DNA of 64,000 nt from Sipunculus nudus (taxonomy: Eukaryota > Annelida > Sipuncula > Golfingiida > Sipunculidae), in assembly GCA_026874595.1 (NCBI GenBank), contig CM049310.1, forward strand, positions 39,871,558 to 39,935,557, written 5' to 3'. Below, piece after piece: positions 1 through 11,953 of the stretch (its first letter is position 1; every line of letters begins with the position of its first letter). The notes beneath the pieces were generated by a model. The model was not told where the DNA came from and ran no database searches. It saw only the letters and a list, made by a program, of their open reading frames with translations. Position numbers and translations under genes: made by a program.

Positions 1-279
1 TATGTTTACAGTATACTACAATACTTAATACTTTTAACTGGCAAGCACCATGAACGAACTGAAGTGTAACTTTAGCATCAATTAAATTACACTGTCGTTA
101 TTGGTAACATCTTTATTTTGTTTTTTTACTGGCTGGTATTAGTACAGGTTGTACCAGGCCGTTATCATAAACCACGTGATTTAGGCTGGACGATATCGTT
201 ATTTCCTCAGTAGTTATATATACTTATCTTTATACGTATCCTTGAATTTGACCCCGACCATCAATATAAATATTTTCAC

Positions 280-1166
280 CTCTCCGTTGGCGTCGTGATC
301 TATTTCACTAAATGCAGCTTCAGGTTTAAAGTCCTCCCGAATAAAATGTCTATATGTTTTTGTTTCAACTGAAAGTTAAAAAAAATCCGTTAAAGCAAAA
401 ATTGACTCCAAATATATGTGATATTTGAATACATATCAATATATCGATCACTGCAACAAAAGCTGTCTGATTGGTGTCTCTAACAAGAATCGATAATCTA
501 TCGATCTGCACGGTTATCGGTATCTATGAGAAGATTCGATATAAATTGAATAATTCTTACAACACTTAAAGCATATATGTGTTTTGAAAAGTCTTCTTTT
601 TCATAGTAGAAAAACAAATGACGAATGGCCCAAACCCGACTGAAATTCGATATTTAAATCGTTCACTGAACCCAAACCAATAATAGATATGGGTATATAT
701 TACGTGTAGGCGTAATTTGTTCAATAATCGATATTTAAAATCCTTCCAACGGGCCACCATTGCCTTCATCGCATTCATTTCTTACCTGGAAATGGTGAAA
801 TATCCGTAACACATCTCACTTCCTGCTATTATCCGGAATCTACGTTAATGTGGTATACCATTGTCTTCGATTATATGCGACTGTCTGAAACCCTTGTATC
901 ATTCGACAGTTTACGATATAGTTTATAGTCGAAGTGTGTAAAATGTAAGGAACGGCCGAAATATATATATGCATTTGTATCGCTGTGAGGCCTGCCTTCT
1001 TTTGAGTACCTTTTGAACAGTCACTTTGAATTCATCTAAGGATATATAATTATCAGTGTTGTGGTGAGAGTCGTGCAAGGCAGCCCAGAAGGACTTTGCC
1101 GCTTCCATCATGACGGCGCGTTCTTCAATCTTACGTGTTATGGCGTCGCATTTTCTTGCACGTTTA
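280..1166 (-). pseudogene. Gene 0: EF-hand exons 8 and 9 of a fourth paralogue, with a frameshift
   Basis: Exon 8-like: 1166-1010, exactly 157 nt, acceptor TTTTCCAG, donor GTACTC, open frame with CDAITRKIEERAVMMEAAKS and FWAALHDS, then loop HHNTDNYISLDE (position 1 His in place of Asp). Exon 9-like: 368-280, acceptor CTTTCAG, donor GTGAAA, but 89 nt where A and B have 90. Frame 1 gives LKQKHIDILFG and only the next frame gives DFKPEAAFSEIDHDANGE, so one base is missing after the Gly codon in a G-rich spot. Exon 10 onward would lie left of the window. No exons 1-7 were recognised between 1.2 and 11 kb. A decaying copy is most likely; an assembly error in the G run is the alternative. Confidence 0.72.
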
Positions 1167-3397
1167 CTGGAAAATAATAAAATAGCTCTTACACAAATGT
1201 AGCGTATGCTCTGGAATGCAATATCCATTACACTGGAGCTGTTAAAACACAAGGTGGTTCTCAAGTCGCATCACCACTTTTCTTTGACGGTTTGAGATTC
1301 CTTGTATAGGATGCTCTGAACATACAGTCGCAGTGATTTACAAAGCCATTTTCCATTTTAATGCAGAGAAAACAATCTTAGATTACTGGTCATAGATTAC
1401 TTGCTTGGTCTAACGTCTACAGATATTTCTGTATAAATGGTGCACTCTGTGTACAGCATTGATTTCATTTTCGGTGAAATTCTTGTCTCTGCGCATGCCC
1501 ATGTAAGTGTCCGTAACCACGAGTTAGCCCTACAGGAATATATCTTCTCTGCATTCAGAGTATTTCCCCTTATGTTTTAAATCTCATCAAACCGAGATAA
1601 TCTACAGCATAACACTTCCAGCACACGGCACGTATACTGTCATTATCTATAATCAGCTTCCCGGATAGATGACACGAATTCTTAATTGCCATAATGATCA
1701 TACAGCTTATATATGGTATCAGGGTAAACCTTTACCGTTCTACACCAAAGTAACTTTTCAACAATGCATAATAAATAAATGACCTGCCACATAGTGTGAG
1801 AACGAGTCAAACTATAACACCGTGTAATTTGATGTTCGGTTGCCGCTTGAGTATTGACACGACACGATCTTACAGAAAACACATTCCGGGTATCACTCGA
1901 CGTCATCGGGGGGGGGGGGGGGGGGGGTCTAAAATTTACTAGCAATTACGCACGGCTTGGGGCGAACAAGACAATTCGTACGGTGGTATCGAAAATCCAC
2001 CGGAGATACGGAAAATCACACAAATCGCGCTACGCTGTTTATATATAGATTCATTATATGTATGGTGTTGTGGAAAAAATCTTTCAGAACAGCCCACGGT
2101 CGACCCAAGCCAGTGCAAAACATGTGGCCGAGGTCTTTGACAAAAAGTCACCAACACATGTACCATGTGACATGAGAATCTGGTCAACAATGTTATCTAA
2201 TACTTATAAAAGGAATTCGGTTCACGTTTGTTCGCAGTGTTCTCTATAACCGCGTTGTGTACAATATTGTGCCATACATCATTTTAAAGGTTATTATCCC
2301 CGCAGTGACATAGGCGATATGAAAATAAATAATTTTCAATAAACATATAATTTTGAGTGATTTTTCCGTTATTTTACCGAGCACAGCCGAACTGCCTTCG
2401 GCAATCACCGAAATGCGTGCATCGTGGTCACATAACCTCTAACACTAAGGACTATTGTTCATATGAATAACGCTTGCTTTCAATGAGGGTTTTTGACCCT
2501 CATGCGTCGTCAGTAAAAGAGAAAAACACATGATTCTCGCTTTATGAAATAGAGAGTTCAACCCAGGAGGATTAATAACAAAACCTAATTCAAGGTCCCA
2601 GTTACAGGAACAGGGCTGGGGTGGTGTCGGGGGTTTCAGGCCCCAAAATTTGTCAGATACGATGAAAAAAGGTTGCGGTGGTTGAAAATGGGATACGGAC
2701 CCACTGCACGGAGTCCCGCTGGGTCCGCTTCTGCTACTTACGATGTATGCACGATGTATTTCTGTTTCCTTCTTCAGGAACAGTTTCCTTTCAACGTACA
2801 TTTAATTAATCTTTCATGTGTTCCTCACATCAACCTATTCTTTATACGACCAACGGGAGAAACCAGTCAAATATCATCGAAACACTGTATGCCTCCGCGC
2901 CTCATTCCGGTTCGCAATGTAAACCATCACTGACCAGGTCTTTAAGATAAACATACCGGGATATGATTTTTGCAACGAGCACAGCGCCACAAAATAACAG
3001 TAAAAATTATTTGTACATATCGTATTGCGAAAGTATCCCACTAAAAATCTATATTTTCTTTTAACTTTTATAATAAAAATTGAGCCAACATTCAATAACT
3101 CAGTAAATATATATCCCAAACCGCGGTAAAAAGCCCGATATACCGGGTTTATCAGCTAGTATATATATAAATACAATAAAAATAGACCCTGGAAGAAAAT
3201 GCTAAAAATGCCAGCTTTATTTTTAAATAAAGTAACAAGATGGCCATGACTTATACGCAGTAAGCATACATACTGAATGAAAGAATTAAAAGTCTTTAAA
3301 AACAAAGAGTATTACATAAAAAAATTTTGAAAATGAGATGGCCAATACATGTAAAAGAAAGCCCTGGACTTCGTGCGACCGTGTGCGCCTGCATGTA
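1167..3397. other. No gene recognised
   Basis: This stretch lies upstream of the gene 0 EF-hand exons, where patatin exons would be expected. I looked for the GGGxK, GxSGG, VDGG and NDKTLG segments on the minus strand and found none. It contains a poly-G run at 1909-1927 and the dispersed repeat at 2540-2760. Confidence 0.5.
2540..2760 (-). repeat. Second copy of the 50.7-kb dispersed repeat
   Basis: On the minus strand this has the GTCCGTATCCC, AAATTTTGGGGCCTGAAACC and TTTTGTTATTAATCCTCCTG order also found at 50735-50945. The similarity is moderate, so this is an older copy. Confidence 0.5.
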
Positions 3398-5019
3398 CAG
3401 TATGTCACAAAAGTGAGTACACCCCTCACATTTCAGCAATCATTTTATTAGATCTTCCCAATGGCCAATACTATAGACCTGAAACTTGAATTTAGTTTAG
3501 CATTGTCAATGTACAATTCGTATAGCATCATAGAATTCTCTGAAAAATAACTCTACACAGAGGCATTATATTCTAATTGGCAGGCAACAAAAGTGAGTAC
3601 TCCACACAGCGAAAATGTCTTAATGGCATCCAAAGTGTCAATATTTTGTTTGAGCACCATTATTATCTAGCACTGCCTTAATCCTCCTGGAATTCACTAG
3701 AGCTGCACAGGTTGTTGCTGGGATCTTTTTCCTTTCCTCCATGATGACATCACGGAGCTTGCGGATGTTAGACACCTGGCGCACCTCCAAGCGCCGCTTG
3801 AGGATGCCCCACAGGTGCTCAATAGGGTTCAAGTATGAAGACATACTTGGCCACTCCATAACCTTCACCTTATCTTCTTCATGAAAGCAGTTGTCATGCT
3901 TGGGGTCGTTATCATGTTGGGAAACTGCTGTACGGCCCAATTTCTTAAAGGAGGGCATCATGTTCTTCTTCAGAATGTCACAGTACATGTTTGAATCCAT
4001 GATTCCCTCAATGAACCGCGTCTCCCCAGTGCCAGCAGCACTCATGCAGCCCCACACCATGACACTACCACCACCATGCTTGACTGTAGGCAAGACACAC
4101 TTATCTTGGTACTCCTCACATGGACGCCGGCACACGTGCTGAACACCATCTGAGCCAAACAAGTTGATCTTACTCTCGTCAGACCACAGGATATGGTTCC
4201 AGTAATTCATGCTCTAGGACTGCATGTCTTCAGCAAACTGCTGGCAGGCTTTCTTGTGAGCCAGCTTCAGATGAGGCTTCCTTCTTGGACGACGGCCATG
4301 CAGACCAACTTGTGTGCGGCGTATGGTCTGAGCACTGACAGGCTTACCTACTGCTTCTGCAACTTCTACAGCAATGCTGCCAGCACTCATGCGTCTGTTT
4401 TTTTAAGCCAACTTCTGGACCTGACGCTTAGCACGAGGACTCAGCTTGTTTGATCGACCCTGATGAGGCCTGTTCCGAGTGGAACGTGTCTTGGAAAAAC
4501 GCTGTATGACCCTGGCCACCGTGCTGTAACTCAGTTTCAGGGTTTTACCAATCTTCTTATAGCCTAGGCCATCTTTGTGAAGAGCAACAATTTTGTTTCT
4601 TAAATCCTCAGACAGTTCTTTCCCACGAGGTGCCATGTTTAACATTCAGTGGATAGTATGAGAGAACTATACCCAAAGCACCAATATTGACAACTCAAAC
4701 ACATGATACACACATGGACATTAACTTAATGAATAGAATAAGTGGCTTTGCATGGTTGAATGACTTGTGCCTGTGTCAGGAGAGTGCCAGATGACAATGG
4801 TCATTGAGGGGTGTACTCACTTTTGTTGCCTGCCAATTAGATAATAATGCCTTTGTCTAAAGTTATTTTCGGAGGAAAGTAATTCTGTGCTGCTATGCAA
4901 GTGTACATTGACTATGCTAAACTATATTCAAGTTTCAGTTCTGTAGTATTGGCCCTTGGGAAGATTTGATAAAATGAATGCTGAAATGTGAGGGGTGTAC
5001 TAACTTTTGTGACATACTG
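3398..5019 (-). mobile_element. Tc1-like DNA transposon with IR/DR ends, inactivated
   Basis: The element is 1622 bp and flanked by TA on both sides (3396-3397 and 5020-5021). Both ends begin CAGTATGTCACAAAAGT or a close variant, and a second copy of the ACAAAAGTGAGTAC motif lies about 200 bp inside each end (3587-3601 and 4811-4828). This is the IR/DR arrangement of some Tc1 families. The single transposase-like frame lies between. The ends have diverged slightly from each other (for example GTGAGTACAC versus TTAGTACAC read inward). Confidence 0.92.
3638..4636 (-). pseudogene. Tc1-family transposase with two in-frame stops
   Basis: The frame starts MAPRGKELSEDLRNKIVALH and continues through a paired-like helix-turn-helix (YKKIGKTLKLSYSTVARVIQ). 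It then meets TAA near 4404 and TAG near 4205. Downstream are the DDE catalytic blocks: WSDESKINLFG, QHDNDPKH and LNPIEHLWGILK. The stops are single substitutions in one continuous frame, with short in-frame deletions near QTIRRT and after DPKH. It encoded a cut-and-paste transposase; this copy cannot make the full protein. The sequence closely resembles Tc1 types I know from fish and lamprey, from memory only. Confidence 0.9.
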
Positions 5020-5021
5020 TA

Positions 5022-5337
5022 GCAGAAAAAAATAATAATAACAGGTATTGTTGTCAGTTACCGCAAGTGTCAATTTACTCTCCTCCCCCAACCCCCGCAT
5101 CAAAAACGTTTATTTTGATTTTTATCTTTCAAGAAGGTGACATAATACAATTTTGATCAGGTTTCCTTTTTTATGTAGTGCTTTTGTCTGTTAAGCAAAA
5201 CAATTGTGATATTTTCATGTTTTTCCCTGATTATATGACATTTTTATCAAAAAATACAAAACAAAGGTAAAATATCGCCAGCCCGCACAGGTTTCTGAAA
5301 AAAATTGCCTGAGGACCACACCTTATTTTTTGGCTTA
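5022..5337. mobile_element. MITE, GGTTCTCAGG family, copy 1
   Basis: Non-coding copy of a family also present at 14092-14439 and 33783-34100. Shared parts are A-rich ends, a CCCCCGCATCAAAAA block, TTTATTTTGATTTT, a central GACATTTTTATCAAAA block and CGCCAGCCCGCA near the far end. This copy abuts the TA at the right end of the Tc1 element. Its ends are the most degraded of the three. Confidence 0.6.
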
Positions 5338-5932
5338 ACCATCAAGATTTTCTGTGACCCGATAGATGTGCACTAAAGCATATATCAGGTCATGTGAGGG
5401 GGGTCGCAGGAAGGCCTGCGAAACAATTATTTCAAAGATCCCCCTTTTGAGAAGGGATCGCTGATGGGGATTGTTTCGGGCCGGTGACTGCGACTGTACA
5501 AAACCCAAGACAGGGCCCCGGAGGAAAACTGTCCCACTATCTGTATGGCCATTGTGTTACTGGGCCCGAAGACAAAAAGAAAGAGGCGCCCGCGGCTGAG
5601 CAAATATAAAAACTTATTAATTATGCATGTTATACGCAAATATTGCAAATAAAAGTGGATGGAAACTCTACGGGCATACCCGGAGCGTATGTATGTCGAA
5701 AATCACGGCAATCCGTACCCTGGTATCAGATACTGAAAATAACAAAAATCGCCTTACGCTATTAGTATATGGATTCCGCTGGACAGATCGCAGGATGGAT
5801 AGTCTTTTAAGGATTAATTTTTATAAATGGATAGAATAGTGTAAGGCTCATATTTTCTTGCATAAACTTCCAACGTAGAATAATTTACGTTTTATTTACT
5901 CCTTTTTTATTTGAAAAATACATATATATATG

Positions 5933-5980
<48 letters not shown>

Positions 5981-6883
5981 CGTCATCTCATTTTTCATTA
6001 TCGTACTTATGCGCATTAATATGGTAATTTACATACACTTTTTCACTTCATTTGTAGTGCTATGTTGCTTTATCTGTGTTTTTACCATGCCTCGCTTATG
6101 TTTTTAGCTAGTCTGTTGCATACTTTTCACTGCATAACTCTACTACATATTTGTTCCCATTTTAGCTCTGCTTAGGTAACTGCGTTTTCGCTTAAAATCC
6201 TCTTATTGTATGATGTCATTTCAGTTCGATGGACCCATTGAACATTGTATTTTATTGTGAATTCTCTTTTACAGGGCTCTTGTAAACATAATTTTGTACT
6301 GATAATGGCTACCCTGGAAACAGTTGTAACAAATGAGTAAATAAATATTTCCGCAGATGGGCAAAACAGATATTCTAAAATAAGAGCCCAAATTTAATGA
6401 GTGCCAACATTTTTATGTAAATCCCGTGATAAAACAAATGGATCGAATTTAAGGGAGAAGGCAATAGAAATATGTTTAACATCACCTGTTTGGTCACTGT
6501 TATGGCGATTTCAGTGTCATATGGAAGTATATGAGTGCCCTGAACCAGATGTGAGTAAACGACCGTGCCAAGGGTGTGAAACAATCGAACTCCGGTCGTG
6601 TGGATGGGACCGTGAGTGCGTGTTTCGGTCATTCATGGCGATACAGAGGACCCCCATACCATCCTTCTACACAAATTACAATTATTACTTCGCAACTCAT
6701 TTCATGTGGAAATGTTTGCGTCAATATTTAATTCTTTAATTTCTAATGTTTAGGTCACATGCGACAATACATATTTCGACCCTTCGCATTATATAGAGCT
6801 GTTAATACGACATAAAACATAGTTTAAGCGTAATAGAATGGCTGTACATAGCCGAGTTCGAGAAACACTAAGTATCTTATCCC

Positions 6884-6918
<35 letters not shown>

Positions 6919-8351
6919 AGATACGTTGAAAATGGTTTAATCGTTATAGAAATCAACACATGAATGAAGCCTTTCTTTACACACACATGATCCAGGTAAC
7001 AGACGATCGTTGTCGCATGAGAGTATATATGACATTTCTTGAAAATATAATTGATATCAAATGAATGATCTGGAAGATAGTGGTATGATAAAATTGATAA
7101 ATAATCAGTAAGCCTCCTGTATTTATTCTGTACCCGAAGAAGCCCCTTGTGTTTTATTCTGTTTGCCAGGTTTCTTTTGTACGGCGGTGCTGTGATTTAA
7201 TCGTAATGCTGTTGAGATCTTGTGTCGGAAATGACCGGGAGCGTACTCTCCAAGGTCCTGCGCCTTCTCTGCGAGGCCACTTTACGCCCTTCTGCAAAAC
7301 TGTATTACAATTACACCAATTCATTTTATAGCACTTGTAAACCCTTTCAATTTCATTCCAAATACGACAGGTGGCGCTGCAAATTCACCCCCCCCCCCCG
7401 ATATACATTCTTAGTTTCTGATAGAAACACAGCCCCTCCGGAAAATGATGTTGAATGTATCAATATTTATGGGAATATATAGAAATGGATCCCCATAGGC
7501 CACATTTGTCATCATTCCCGATAGTTTAAGGCACAAAAACTTGTATATCCATGGTATGGGCAAAGAAAAGTTCCGTGACATAGGTCGAGTGGCACCACCG
7601 TCAGTTGTAATATTAGATTAGCTGACACACATTTAAATACGATGGGAATTGGATTCTCACAGACAGTGGTAAACGAGTATACTGGACCTGGAGGTCACGC
7701 TTCTGTTTTAATATTTCCTATATCACATATGAAAAAAAAATACAACCAAATACTACCATCTATACCCAGTATCAGGTATTATTACTATTTGTACAATACG
7801 AGTAAATTAAACTTTAAATTGATAATGCATATAGTTTTTGCCTGTTGTGGTAATTTTTACAAAGCAAAATATTCTCCTGTAATTTACCAAAAACAAGGGC
7901 TAAAAAGGGGGACCTCTGTCATTGAATGGCACAGCAATCGCTGCTCCTGTACCAATTATCAAACTAGCGTACTGAACCTGGAGAAAAAGGAATCGACCAG
8001 AGTCAAAATGGAAAAAAAGACCATGAATAAATAAAAAATTGATCCAGATAACCTCCAAAACTTAATGGATTGTTTCTAACGTATTTCCCTAACCCTCCCC
8101 AAAATATTATCAAAATATGTCATTACCTTTTGCGTTAAGTTACAAACAGACAAACCAACCAACGAACTAAGCGGAACACACAGTAATTTCGTCTTGCCTG
8201 TAGGCGAAGATAAATTGAAACTACGTATGGAATACTGTGTCCGGCTTTATAATCGCGGGTGCATCAAATTCGCATATTCGCCAAAGAAATTTTTTTCTGA
8301 AAAAATTGTTAATAGGAGACCCCATCAGCACAGGTGAACAATCATTCATAC
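5338..8351. other. Intergenic stretch with microsatellites only
   Basis: An AT run at about 5926-5978 and a CT run at about 6882-6919 are the clear features. A 112-codon frame at 6401-6739 is Cys-containing but has no recognised domain or supporting context. A poly-C tract lies near 7389. Confidence 0.5.
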
Positions 8352-8852
8352 TAGGGCTGTATCATTATACTAATATATCGATATACATACCGATACGCAA
8401 CGTCGATACGGTTACCGATAATTAAGCTGGATGCATGTTGTATCGTCGTATCAATGAAACCCCAAAACTGCATACAAATACAGATACAAGTCATGCAACC
8501 CCCACCTTATCTATTATCTGATTTGTTTTTAAAGCTTTAACTGCTGTTTTATTCATTATGTTGACCTTTCAAGACTAAAATAAGATCATGAATTGTCGTA
8601 TGATCGACCGGATGAGGAATGTAAATACAGTTCTCGGTGTTTCCATGACAAGCCATGTGAGCTTGTGAGCGATGCTAGACTAACATAACGGTCTTTTTTT
8701 CATTTGTTCACGAATAACTTTATCCACCCATCATATAATCAGAAATCATACACAAAGAAAAATGGAGCGTTTCGTCAATACATATCGGGTATCCTGTTGA
8801 GAATATCGCATTACGTATTGTACCTGAATGGGCTGACCAATACTCAGCCCTA
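8352..8852. mobile_element. hAT-like MITE with 8-bp target duplication
   Basis: The 501-bp element starts TAGGGCTG and ends CAGCCCTA. It is flanked on each side by ATTCATAC (8344-8351 and 8853-8860), a perfect 8-bp direct duplication, the length typical of hAT insertions. The subterminal region is rich in ATCGATAT-type motifs (8370-8425). No transposase frame is present, so it is non-autonomous. Confidence 0.75.
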
Positions 8853-8966
8853 ATTCATACCATTAAAACGTTATCCATGCATTAAGCCTCAAAATTTGAG
8901 AGACAAAAGGTGGGTATAATAAATAATCACTTATTCTTTATGTAACTTGTTAATTAAAGACTGATA

Positions 8967-10819
8967 CACTGAAAATCAAAAATGTGTACGGGAACACATT
9001 TCGCGCGTTCCGGAACTCAAACACATCAAATTTTGCTGTGTATGAGGCATTAAATGTGTTTCGTTTAGTCAGAACACACTCACTGTGTTACCAAACGCAT
9101 TATTCCGCTCAAACACATCTGTTTTCCAAAATGTGTTTGGAAATGTGTTTGGGAACACATCTACTGTGTTTGAGTATGTGTTTCAAAATACATGTAATGT
9201 GTATGCGCCTTTCCCCGAGAGGGAGTTGGTTGTCACGTGATACATAACCGCCAAATTCAAAAACAGTCTGCATGGTCTTTGTTCGGGTGGCCCATCATCT
9301 CAGCAGACATAACTGGCAGAGTACATGCTGCAAGGTCTGAGGTAAGTTAAGAATGTATTGTTTTTTCAAAATCGGCTATATGTGGAATGTCTTAATTATA
9401 TGTACAGTCAGTAAGAGCACTGAGTGTTAATTATCCAGATTTAGATGATGATGCCTGCATTGCATGCCTGCCTGACTGCGACATTGCCCCTAAAATAATA
9501 TGTATACAGTCATGCAGTTTACAAGGAATGTGCAAGGAGATTTATATTATACATGTATATAACATATTTTTGTCGTACTTAACAACTTAACATTACCAAA
9601 GACGTTATTATTATATAATTCCAACTGTTCACTGTATATGCATGTGTATGCATGCAGGGCCATGCACAAAGTTCATGAAGCTTCGCTCAGTACAGGGCAC
9701 ATGTAACAACTGCTGATAAGACAGCAGGCAGCTTGTTGTCGAACAGGGTCAGGTTTGTAACCCTATAAGGTTGTCACAGTCGCAGCGTGCTTTTATACAG
9801 CCACACTCTTGTTATGTTGGTGACTTAGCTACATATATGCCCCCCCCCCTCCCCACCCGAGTAGTAAATGCTAATATACAACTGCACAATGTTTCATGCC
9901 TGTTTGTTTTTTTAATTTCTTATACGTTCGTTTTCTTATTTTATAGGACTTAAGCCCACCCAAGTCTTTATGCTCTTCAAGAAGAGGAGCGAAATGAGGC
10001 TGTCTCAAGACTGCTGGTGATCCAATTAAGAGCTAGAGCTACATCATAGATGAATGCACAATTACTCCAGACTCATTGAACTTATATTTACCATATATTA
10101 TGACATTTCGGCAACTTTCACTCTACATATATACCCCATTTCTGTATATTATAGTATGTGCATCACTTGGTTTAGTTATAATCTGGGGTGTTTTTCTCAG
10201 ATTCTTGGACTGCATACTACAGAAAAACATCATTAGAGACCTGTGTCTCTATATTCAATAAGGTCAAGGACTATAATATATTTTTTTCATAAACTGAATA
10301 AATATACGGTGAAAATATTATGATAAATGGTTCAAATTTGTGTAACTGCTTTTGTTATTTGTTTTCTGTGTTACAGGTGAATATACAGCTGAATTATATG
10401 GATTAGATACTTTTATTCCTTACTTATTCCAGTCTCAAGACCAGGCAAGCTACATGTATTTGGAACTTTTGCAGAACACATTTTAGCACATTCAGAACAC
10501 ATCAAATGCGTTTCAGAACACATTTATATTATCATACACATTTACTGTGTTTCCGTACACATTTAATGCCTCGTCCCAGATACAACTCTCTAACACATCT
10601 CTATGTGTTTCCAAACACATGTGTGTGTTCCGAAACACGTCTATGTGTGTTCCGAAACACATTTATATTTGTTCCCAAACACATCTATGATGTGTTACAA
10701 AACACATTAAATTTATCACACACATTAATGTGTTTCTGTACACATTTTAATGCCTCATCTCAGATACAAGTCTCGTACACATTTAAATGTGTTCCCAAAC
10801 ACATTTTTGGTTTTCAGTG
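8967..10819. mobile_element. 1.85-kb inverted-repeat element with TGTGTTT-rich ends
   Basis: The ends are CACTGAAAATCAAAAATGTG and, inverted, CACTGAAAACCAAAAATGTG, each flanked by TA. Behind each end is an array of irregular TGTGTTT/AAACACA motifs (8985-9200 and 10470-10805), including an inverted match around ATGAGGCATTAAA. The 1.2-kb interior has no recognisable transposase. Short AG/GT-bounded segments (for example near 9340 and 9945) hint at a decayed spliced gene but give no clear protein. Confidence 0.65.
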
Positions 10820-11081
10820 TACAATAAATGCTGTAGATGTTTCATGGCAGCTCACGGCGAGACGATTTATGTACATTCGGTATAGTATATAGGAAAATTT
10901 AACTCTCGCATAATACTGAAAATGGAAAAAAATCGCGAAAATTTAACCTCGCGAATATAAAGTCAAGCCAAGTATTCCCTACAGTTTCTGCAAAGACAAT
11001 CATACGTTTGCTGATCCTATAAAGGTTCCTGAGATTGACGCCAGAAGGCGCCTTCTTCGGCGATATTTCTTCCATATCTTT

Positions 11082-11953
11082 TTATTCGCAGTTACTATGC
11101 TTTTGTACATATTCTTTCAGGAAAGCCAAGGTTGCAATCTCTCCTCTCTAAAAAAAAATTAAAACATTAGATTAAACCTAAAAGATCATGATATATGGGG
11201 CATTTTCCATTTTTATTTCAATTATACATTTATAAAGCATGCACTGCAAAGGTACAGTCTTTTGTCAACGGTATTGTTTTGTAATCATTCTGAAATTATC
11301 GGCGTACAGCAGGACCGTAATCAGGGAAGTGCCGCAGCCCCCCCCCCCCCCTCTGTTTCATACATTACTGATGAAAAAGTTAGTGTCATTTTATATACTT
11401 TAATTTCACATAAATAAAGTGATCTCAATACCTTCTACCGGGACATTCATGACAAATCAGTTGGACTGCCCACAGATTGTGACATTCATGCTTTCAACAG
11501 CGAACAGCACTTCTTTCAATTAGTTGTTTATTGGTTACAATTGTTGTTGTATTTTCGGGTATTTTGCAGCATCAGGCCTTTAAATCCACTGAATATCTTC
11601 ATATTTCACTTTTTTTATTTTAAAGATTCAGTTGCTAAGATAATCACAAAGTGTGATTTTACAAATTTTGTTTGTACGATATTTTTTGCACAAACCCTTT
11701 CTTTTAATTACCCAATAAACTTAACCTATCCCTATGATAACATTGTTATCACTCTGTGGTTCGCCTATTTGCATTTGCCTTTCTTATAAAAGATTATAAT
11801 AAAAAGAAAGATAATACATTCACTTCTTTGCCGGATATATAATCTGCTGAAACCAACCTCTAGTATGAATTCGCGATCTTTGGTTTCCAATGCAAAATCA
11901 GTTGCATCAATATAATCGGTGTGGATTCCAACTGTGCGATGGACATCTCTCGG
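11082..11953 (-). CDS. Gene A exons 11-12: C-terminal patatin segment and stop
   Basis: Exon 11 (11953-11858, 96 nt) encodes PRDVHRTVGIHTDYI..TDFALE. Exon 12 (11147-11082, 66 nt) encodes RGEIATLAFLKEYVQKHSNCE and a TAA stop. From family knowledge, an R-T-[IV]-x-I strand followed by TDF and a terminal helix is the usual C-terminal end of bacterial-type patatin domains. If so, the EF-hands lie inside the lipase domain. The exon 11 acceptor is the first unit of a 56-bp minisatellite. Confidence 0.85.

Noticed and set aside
1682-1945. Polyproline/polyglycine frames on both strands
   Set aside because: Produced by the poly-G tract at 1909-1927.
6401-6739. 112-codon frame with several cysteines
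   Set aside because: No recognised domain, no signal peptide, no splice context or paralogue; kept only as a remark.
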